Positions 57,843-64,000 of a stretch of DNA of 64,000 nt are shown piece after piece (the stretch's first letter is position 1; each line of letters starts with the position of its first letter). Below the pieces are notes generated by a model, which saw only the letters and a list, made by a program, of their open reading frames with translations, had not been told where the DNA came from and ran no database searches. The stretch comes from Chlorops oryzae (Eukaryota; Arthropoda; Insecta; Diptera; Chloropidae). The position numbers and the translations under genes are program-made. The stretch covers positions 52,790,752 through 52,854,751 of the forward strand of contig CM035807.1 of NCBI GenBank assembly GCA_020466095.1. The letters run 5' to 3'.

Positions 57843-57886
57843 TGTTAGAATTAGAAATAGTTGAATTAGCGAAATTTTGTCTAACA
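57843..57886 (-). mobile_element. 44-base LTR remnant of the BEL/Pao element
   Basis: On the minus strand it begins TGTTAGACAAAATTTCG and ends TTCTAACA, a seven-base inverted terminal pair. The pol stop codon TAG lies within TGTTAG, as is common where BEL/Pao pol runs into the 3' LTR. Either the LTR has collapsed to its two ends or the right match is chance. Confidence 0.45.
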
Positions 57887-59132
57887 GGCTGGAAGTAGGA
57901 TAAGCTTTGAGATGGGACGAGTAAAAATTCCTCTGCTGGTGCGAATGTCGGCTACCCTAACTCTTTCGTCTGCCCCCACATATGTTTTAGTGACCCGCCC
58001 TAGTCTCCATTCCGTACTGGGTAGATTATCGTAGCGAATGACTACAAAATCGTTGACTTTTAAATTTTCTTTTGGAAGTTTCCACTGATAGCGTTTATGA
58101 AGCTCAGTAAAGTATTCGTGCTTCCAACGTTCGCATAGAAAGGTGTCCAGCGCTTGAACTCGACGCCAGCGATTGATGATATGCAATAGTTTTTCAGAGA
58201 AAGGAGGGTCTAGGACAGAAAGAAGAGGTCCTCCAATAAGGAAATGACCAGGAGTTAGAGCTGCAAGATCCAGAGAATCTGCAGATTCGGGACTCAACGG
58301 TAGAGAGTTCAGGCATGCTTCAATTTTACCAATTAACATTTGAAATTCTTCGAACGAATATTTCAAGTCCCGCCGATTTTCGGAGATGTAATGTAATACT
58401 TTTGACGCCGGCCTCCCACAAGCCTCCCATGTGAGGAGCTCCCGCAGGAATAAAATTCCAAGATATGTTGTAATGTGCATATTGACTGATAGTTGCGCGT
58501 TGAGAAGATCGGTTGAAACTCTCAAACTCTTTGCGTAAAGCTTTTTCTGCTCCCACGGAGTTTTTCCCGTTATCTGAGAAGATTTGAGATGGACAGCCCC
58601 TACGGGCCGTGAACCGAGCAACTGCCGCAAGAAAGGTATCGGTGCTAAGATCGGAGGTAGCTTCTAGAAGGATAGCCTTGGTGCTGAAGCAGATGAAGAT
58701 GCACACATAGCTCTTGGATAAACGATGTCCACGTCCACTGTACGATTTGATATCGAATGGTTCAGCGAAGTCGACACCAGTGATAGTGAATGGTCGGGAA
58801 AATGTACTTCGTTCTGCTGGTAGAGCTGCCATAATCTGAGTTTGTCGTTTCTTTCGCTCGAGTAAGCATTTGTGACAACGGTTGATGGTGAATTTAATGA
58901 GATTTCGGACGGTGGGGATCCAGAATTCACATCGTATCAGTCTCAGCATTAAGGCGTTTCCTCCATGAAGCGAGATTTTGTGGATGAATTCTATGAGAAG
59001 TTTCGTGAAGCGGCAGCTGTAGGGGAGGATAATAGGATGTGATTCGTTAAAGCGTAATGATTGAGAATAGGCAAGGCGACCATTGACTCGAGGTATAGAG
59101 TTTGGGTCAAGATAAGGATTAAGAGGAAGCAA
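57881..59132 (-). pseudogene. BEL/Pao integrase
   Basis: Two overlapping frames (59132-58326 and 58630-57881). The zinc region has HGGNALMLRLIR and CHKCLLERKK. The core has GVDFAEPF (first D), IFSDNGKNSVG (second D) and GAPHMGGLWEAG (E). The C-terminal part has GHFLIGGPLLSV, WKHEYFTELHKRYQW and GRVTKTYVGADERVRVA, the standard BEL/Pao integrase end. A frameshift near 58440 is the only break seen. The catalytic residues are intact. Confidence 0.9.
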
Positions 59133-61555
59133 ATTGCTTTTAGGAGGTAGAGAACCTTTAGTTTGCAGTTGGGCAATGTCGTTCGCGTAATAAGTGATTT
59201 GAGCCAGGTGGATAAGACGTTGTTAAATGAATTTAATTTCATTTGGATGAATATTTTGAATGAACTGAAGGTAAGTGTCGCTTGGTTAGACTGCCTCTTA
59301 GTACGATGGATGAACCGAAAGCAGTACGACAACACTCGGAGCGCACGAGACAAACAGGAAAATCGTTGTAATATATCTTTATGTGCTTCCAGCGACGAAA
59401 AATTGATTTTCACTGGTCGTTGTTCCAGCTCTGTTGAAAATGCAGAAGATTTTTCAGATTCCGAGATAGATTTGGATTGCTTGAGCCAACTGGGTCCATG
59501 CCACCATAGCATTGATGTCGCTAATTCTTGTGGTGAACATCCGCGGCTTGCCAAGTCAGCAGGATTATCCTCGGATTTTACATGCCTCCAGTCAGAAGTG
59601 TTCGATCGTTCCAGAATTTTCGAGACACGATTTACGACAAACGATGACCAAGTGTAGGGGGGTTTCCGAAGCCATGCCAACATAATTTTAGAATCTGTCC
59701 TGCAAAATATGTCAGATACATTTATTTGGCTTTCGCGACGAATGGCGTCCATCATTTCGGAAAGTAAAAGGGCTCCACAAAGTTCGAGACGAGGCAAAGA
59801 TATGCTTTTTATAGGTGCTACTCTCGTTTTTGAAAATATAAGATAGGTGAAAATTTCATTTACATTTGTTATACAGCGTAGGTAGATGCAGCCTGCATAC
59901 GCTTTTTCCGATGCGTCGCAAAAAGCATGAAGTTGATGACGTTGACCGGGCGCATAGTGGGTCCATCTCGGGATTTTGATTGATTCAATTGAATAAAGAT
60001 TCTGCAAAAAGAGCTTAAATGTGGTATTAAGATTTTTAGGTATGGAGTCGTTCCAATCGATCGCACACAACCAGATTTTTTGCATAAGGATTTTGGCAGA
60101 CACAATCACTGGAGCTAACCATCCAGCCGGGTCAAATAATTTTGCGATTGCTGACAGAACCTCCCGCTTCGTATACGAAGATTTGTCAGCGGCAGGTTGT
60201 ACTTTGAAGAAAAATTCATCAGAGATAGCATTCCATTGAATTCCTAAGGCTTTGGTCTTGCTTGCTTCTTCTAATATTAGAAAATTTTGGTCTAACAGCT
60301 GTTCTTGAGGAATATTTGACAGAATAGAAGTAGAGTTTGAGGTCCATTTCCGCAAAGAAATCCCGGCACTTTCGAGTGCTTTAGATAATTGAATTCGTGA
60401 TTGCATTGCGGTTTCAAAATCGTGGCCTCCAGCTAACGCGTCATCGACATACATGTGATTCTTTAAAATAGACGCTGCAAGCGGAAGAGAGTGTTCGACG
60501 TCAAAAGACAAATGGAGAAGTGTACGTATGACCAAATAAGGGGCGCAATTCACGCCAAAAGTAACTGTTTTTAGTTCCAGGTCGTTTATTTGTTCGGAGG
60601 ACGAATGCCGGAAAAGAATTCGTTGAAAAGGTGTAAGTTTAGGGTCTACCAGAATCTGCCGATACATTTTTGTAATGTCAGCATTGAAAACAAATTTAAA
60701 TAGGCGCCACCTGACAGTGAGGAAGACGAGATCCGTCTGAAGCGAGTGGCCTATATGAAGGGTATCATTAAGACTAAGTCCGTTCGTCGATGGGTACGAG
60801 GCGTTGAAGACAACTCGTAGCCTTGTAGTTAAGCTTCCTTCTTTGATAACGGCATGATGCGGCATGTAATAATGGTTGATTCTTCCGTCGGACCGAGGTG
60901 GTGAAACTGGTTGTGCATGGTCTAGAGCGAGATATTCTTCCAGAACTGCATCGTATTCTGCTTTAAGCTGAGGCTTCTTCATAAGTCGAAGTTCGTTGCG
61001 AATAAACTGATTGCAGGCTTTATTGCGCGATTCGCCCAAATTGATGTCGTTCGAAATATTAGTCTTAAAAGGCAGCTGCACCATATAACGACCTTCCGGA
61101 GTGCGACATGTAGTTTTAGCATAATGCGATTCACACCATCGTTCGGCTTCAGAATGAACCTTCGACTGAGGGATTTGGTCCACCTCCCAAAATTTTGATA
61201 TCTGTTGTTCGAGAGATACTTCCATAAAGTGGGACAAAAACGTAGTCTGTTCCACAGGTGATGAATCTGGCATTAGGCCTGTAATGATCCATCCGAAGAT
61301 AGTTTCTTGAGCGAATAACGTTCCAATCACGTTTTTTCGAAGCCCGCCTAATAGTATGGAAGGATATATATCACCGCCAATTAATGTGTCGATGCCGGAG
61401 GATTTATGCATGTTGGGATCCGCTAGTGGCAGAAGTCGAAGTTGTTCCTGGATCTCTGTAGAGACTGAGAAGCTAGGCAGATGCGATGTCAACGTAGAGA
61501 CTACCATAGCAATCGCATCCAGTCTTAAACTGGAGTTGAGAGCTGTTCCGATCAC
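58991..61555 (-). pseudogene. BEL/Pao RT and RNase H
   Basis: An 854-residue uninterrupted frame. The N-terminal part is the protease end (LIGGDIYPSILLGG, IFGWIITG). RT begins about residue 200 (LRVVFNAS) and has TKMYRQILV, TFGVNCAPYL and the catalytic HMYVDDALAG (about residue 365). RNase H contains HAFCDASEKAYAG, RLELCGALL, CRTDSKIMLAW and DNPADLASRG. The usual FWE motif (ISKFWEVDQI) precedes RT. The tail after about residue 790 drifts out of the integrase frame, which restarts as 59132-58326. Except for its borders this is one of the best-preserved frames in the window. Confidence 0.92.
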
Positions 61556-61615
61556 AATATTGCATGCCTTATGACTATGGGCTGAAACAACTCCGTTAAT
61601 ACCGGAAATCTGCGC

Positions 61616-62014
61616 TTAGATGGGCTTTGCAGGTAGCCGAAGTAACCTTTGGAGACGTTCAGAGATCAGGGTGACCTCTGAACCTGAATCGATTAGCGCG
61701 CGAGCGGTATAAGATGTTCCATTATGTAGCATTTGCACTAAAGCCGTACCCAAGAGAACGTTATTTGGTTTAAGATGAAAATATGATTGCAGATGCGTCA
61801 ATTGATTGCTGTTGCAAGTAGATTGAATCGATGTTAAAAATGCATTTTGCGACGAAGTAGGCGGAGTGGACTGTATTTGAGTAGAATTCGGAAGTGGCGA
61901 AGAATTAAAAGGAGTAGAGGGAAATGGCAACGATGATACTGCGGGCGAAGGTGGTTGCTTCGGGGGTGAATTTGAATGAGTCGCGGTGGACGTGTTCAAA
62001 TCATCGCGGTGCAA
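61616..62014 (-). pseudogene. BEL/Pao protease start
   Basis: Ser/Pro-rich linker, then the aspartic protease motif ARALIDSGSEVTLIS (about residues 108-122), typical of BEL/Pao (D-S-G-S-E). A single in-frame stop at 61616-61618 separates it from the remainder of the protease and RT in the next frame downstream. Confidence 0.85.
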
Positions 62015-62089
62015 GAGCGTATGATGCTTTCGATTGCATTTGAGACAGGTGCGAGTGCTTTTGCAATCCTTGAAAAGATGTACCGATGC

Positions 62090-63194
62090 TTAGCAATTAG
62101 TACAGAGCCGTAACCTTTTGACAGTTGAGGCCTTTTCATTAGCATACATAGGAAGGAGTTGAGGACAATTTCGAGTCGAATGCGATTCTGTACACAGTAT
62201 ACATTGGTTTGGTGAGGTAGAAACGATGGTTTGGAATGCTTGCTTGCCTTTTTGCTTGTTTGATAAAGACGTATCCTTTCCTGAAGAGGTAGATTTTCCT
62301 CGAATGTCCGAGTAGGACTCTAAGGCTTTGAAGCGCTGAGTTAGGAAATGATCCATATCATTCCATCTAGGTATTTATGGATTTGTCATTAATTGACTGC
62401 TCCTACAGTGCAAGTGAGACGTCGGGCAATTTAGAGGAACACAAAAAAACGATAAGAGGGTCCCAACCACTCAAATCTAATTGATATTGGGAAGTGGCGG
62501 ACAGACAGTTATTGATTAATCGATGTAATTCTTTAACTTGAACCCCACATTCTTCCTTCACAGCCGGGAGATTCAGAAGAACTTTGATTTGGCTATTTAT
62601 CAGAATACGTTTATTCTCATAGCGATCTTTGAGATTATTCCACGCTTGATCAAAACCTTCGTTAGTTAAAAGAGACTTTTTAACGATTTCTAGAGCTTCC
62701 CCACTTGTTTTTTGAAGCAGATGAAACAATTTCTCGACTTTGGTCAATCGGGAATTATTCACATAAGCGGCGGTGAAAATATCACGAAAAGACGGCCAAC
62801 TAGTGTATTCTCCTTTAAAAACCTCGGTTTCTCACGGAGGTAACCTAATATTTGAAACATGCCCTTCTGGCTCCGGAACTATCGCACTAAATTGAAAAGA
62901 AAGATTGGCTGATATTTCACTTATTTTCGACAAACAGCGTACGTAAGCTTTATAGGCGCTGCTGCATTTGCTTTTGACCACCGTAAGACCATCCAGATGT
63001 TGTTCACCAGGAATACTTAGTTGCGTCAGGCACTTTTGGTAGGAATTTTTCACATCTGACCAAATTGATTTAATTTCATCGCGTTGCACATCCAACGAAT
63101 ATATCGTATGGTGAACTGAATTTAGGTCGTTGAATTCTGCTTCGAATTCAACTTAACTATCCGAGGCCAGAGTAAATGAATCAATTGTCGACAT
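62090..63194 (-). pseudogene. BEL/Pao Gag
   Basis: Gag starts MSTIDSFTLASDS at 63194 but meets a stop at codon 14. It then continues as 63095-62832 (DVQRDEIKSIWSDVKNSYQK) and, after a stop and frame change, 62762-62403 (SRLTKVEKLFHLLQKTSGEALE). The zinc-knuckle frame 62356-62090 has CILCTESHSTRNCPQL and CTNC. The order matches BEL/Pao Gag (DUF1759-like region then knuckles). Stops, including one at about 62403, disable it. Confidence 0.85.
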
Positions 63195-63830
63195 TATTGG
63201 ATCGAAAATAGAAAGCTTGTCCACACTCATAGACACGAAACTCGAGGGAGATTAATTTTTCTTTATTGAAGCTTATTCAGAATTGGATTTAATATATTCT
63301 TATTACAATTGTAGTTGTAATTGGAGAAATAGAGTGTGAATCTGCTTTATTAATTAAAAAAGAGGCAAAGACCACCTTAAATTGTTAACGCAAAGGCAAT
63401 TTCCTGTAGACGCTGAGTTAAAGTTGTTTAATGTACACGAGGACTTAAATTTGACTAGTGTATGCACGGAATAATTGCCGAATGTAATCGTACACTTAAG
63501 CTTATGTGCTTCTTTTCGATTCCTCCTTTGTTTCTGTTCGTTGAATCAATTTCAATATATGTAGTATAAACGCGTGCTACTTTTACGTCTTTTTACGACG
63601 GCGTTACTTTTATTAATAAGCTCTTTTTACAACTTTTCCACATATACCGAGTACCTATCTTAAAGCTACTGTTATATTATTCCTTATGCGCTATTTACAC
63701 TGTTTATATCTTAAAGCTACTGTTATATTATTCTTTATACGCTATTTACACTGTTTATATCTTAAAGCTACTATTATACTATTCCTTATACGCTATTTAC
63801 AGTCGGCCAACCTGAAAGTAGATCGCCCTC
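63195..63830 (-). mobile_element. Leader and LTR-like 5' flank of the BEL/Pao element
   Basis: No second copy is available to define an LTR. On the minus strand there is an AATAAA at about 63267-63262. The tandem repeat at 63656-63802 lies inside. I see no protein. Confidence 0.4.
63656..63802. repeat. 51-bp tandem repeat, about three units
   Basis: TATCTTAAAGCTACTGTTAT and CGCTATTTACACTGTTTA recur with a period of 51 bases (TAAAGCTAC at 63661, 63712 and 63763). The units differ at a few positions. Confidence 0.9.
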
Positions 63831-63858
63831 GATCTATTACAGAAAATCTTTATTTATT

Positions 63859-63999
63859 CTAAGAGCAACACATTATTAAATGATCTCTTACTTTGGTCCA
63901 TGGTTTGAGCCTCGCCGCTTCTAAGATTCCCTTGTAGGGGATTTGAGCCATTTGAAAACCTTCGATATCTACTACTTCGTACCTATCGTTAGAGAATAC
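63859..63999 (-). pseudogene. Ty3/gypsy pol C-terminal end, window edge
   Basis: The minus strand reads SNDRYEVVDIEGFQMAQIPY, then KGILEAARLKPW, and stops at TAG (63861-63859). This resembles the post-integrase tail (NDRY.V.D..G...TQ.PY.G) of insect Ty3/gypsy polyproteins. It belongs to an element beyond the right edge, different from those in the window. Confidence 0.6.
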
Positions 64000-64000
64000 T

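Overview
This 64 kb window is AT-rich animal nuclear DNA, almost certainly from a higher fly (Diptera). Three things support this: a Himar1/irritans-type mariner, 412/mdg1-, 17.6- and BEL/Pao-type retrotransposons with jockey-group LINEs typical of flies, and one phase-0 spliced exon (40143-40226, + strand) that reads as a WD40 segment of a Rabconnectin-3A/DmX-like protein. That exon is the only host coding sequence I can support. The rest looks like its two very large introns (at least 40 kb upstream and 23 kb downstream), filled with nested mobile elements.

Upstream of the exon: a hairpin repeat (641-1129); a 412-like gag/protease remnant split by a jockey-like LINE (2740-5740); a 17.6-like LTR and 3' end joined inside integrase to a 412-like gag-pol (6166-12260); a nearly complete 17.6-like element (12264-19993); a CR1/jockey-group LINE (about 20520-23340); a second copy of the 412-gag plus LINE composite (23993-27000); a BEL/Pao remnant (29289-30620); a 1.65 kb nested palindrome (30853-32501); two short DNA transposons with target-site duplications (32841-33798, 34097-34875); the 5' half of an R1/jockey-group LINE (35390-37572); and the mariner (38279-39570).

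Downstream of the exon: a BEL RT scrap; a plus-strand Ty3/gypsy element (about 41640-46323); a hAT-like foldback (46346-47702); a minisatellite; and a second gypsy gag copy (48618-54950) split by a 5,520 bp foldback transposon (49126-54645). That foldback has roughly 1.22 kb terminal inverted repeats, a 9 bp target duplication and two further nested elements. Then come a pogo/jerky-like transposase with a C-terminal zinc finger, two BEL/Pao elements (57013-57840 and 57843-63194), and the end of another gypsy pol at the right edge.

No transposon gene is fully intact: all carry stops, frameshifts, deletions or active-site changes. Upstream of the exon every coding transposon lies antisense to the host gene. 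Read-through host transcripts would therefore be antisense to these elements, which is the layout of a flamenco-type unistrand piRNA source locus. They would also contain four long self-complementary hairpins. Whether either has a function is inference. The strongest direct observations are the exact target-site structures, where paralogous empty sites inside the window prove the insertions.
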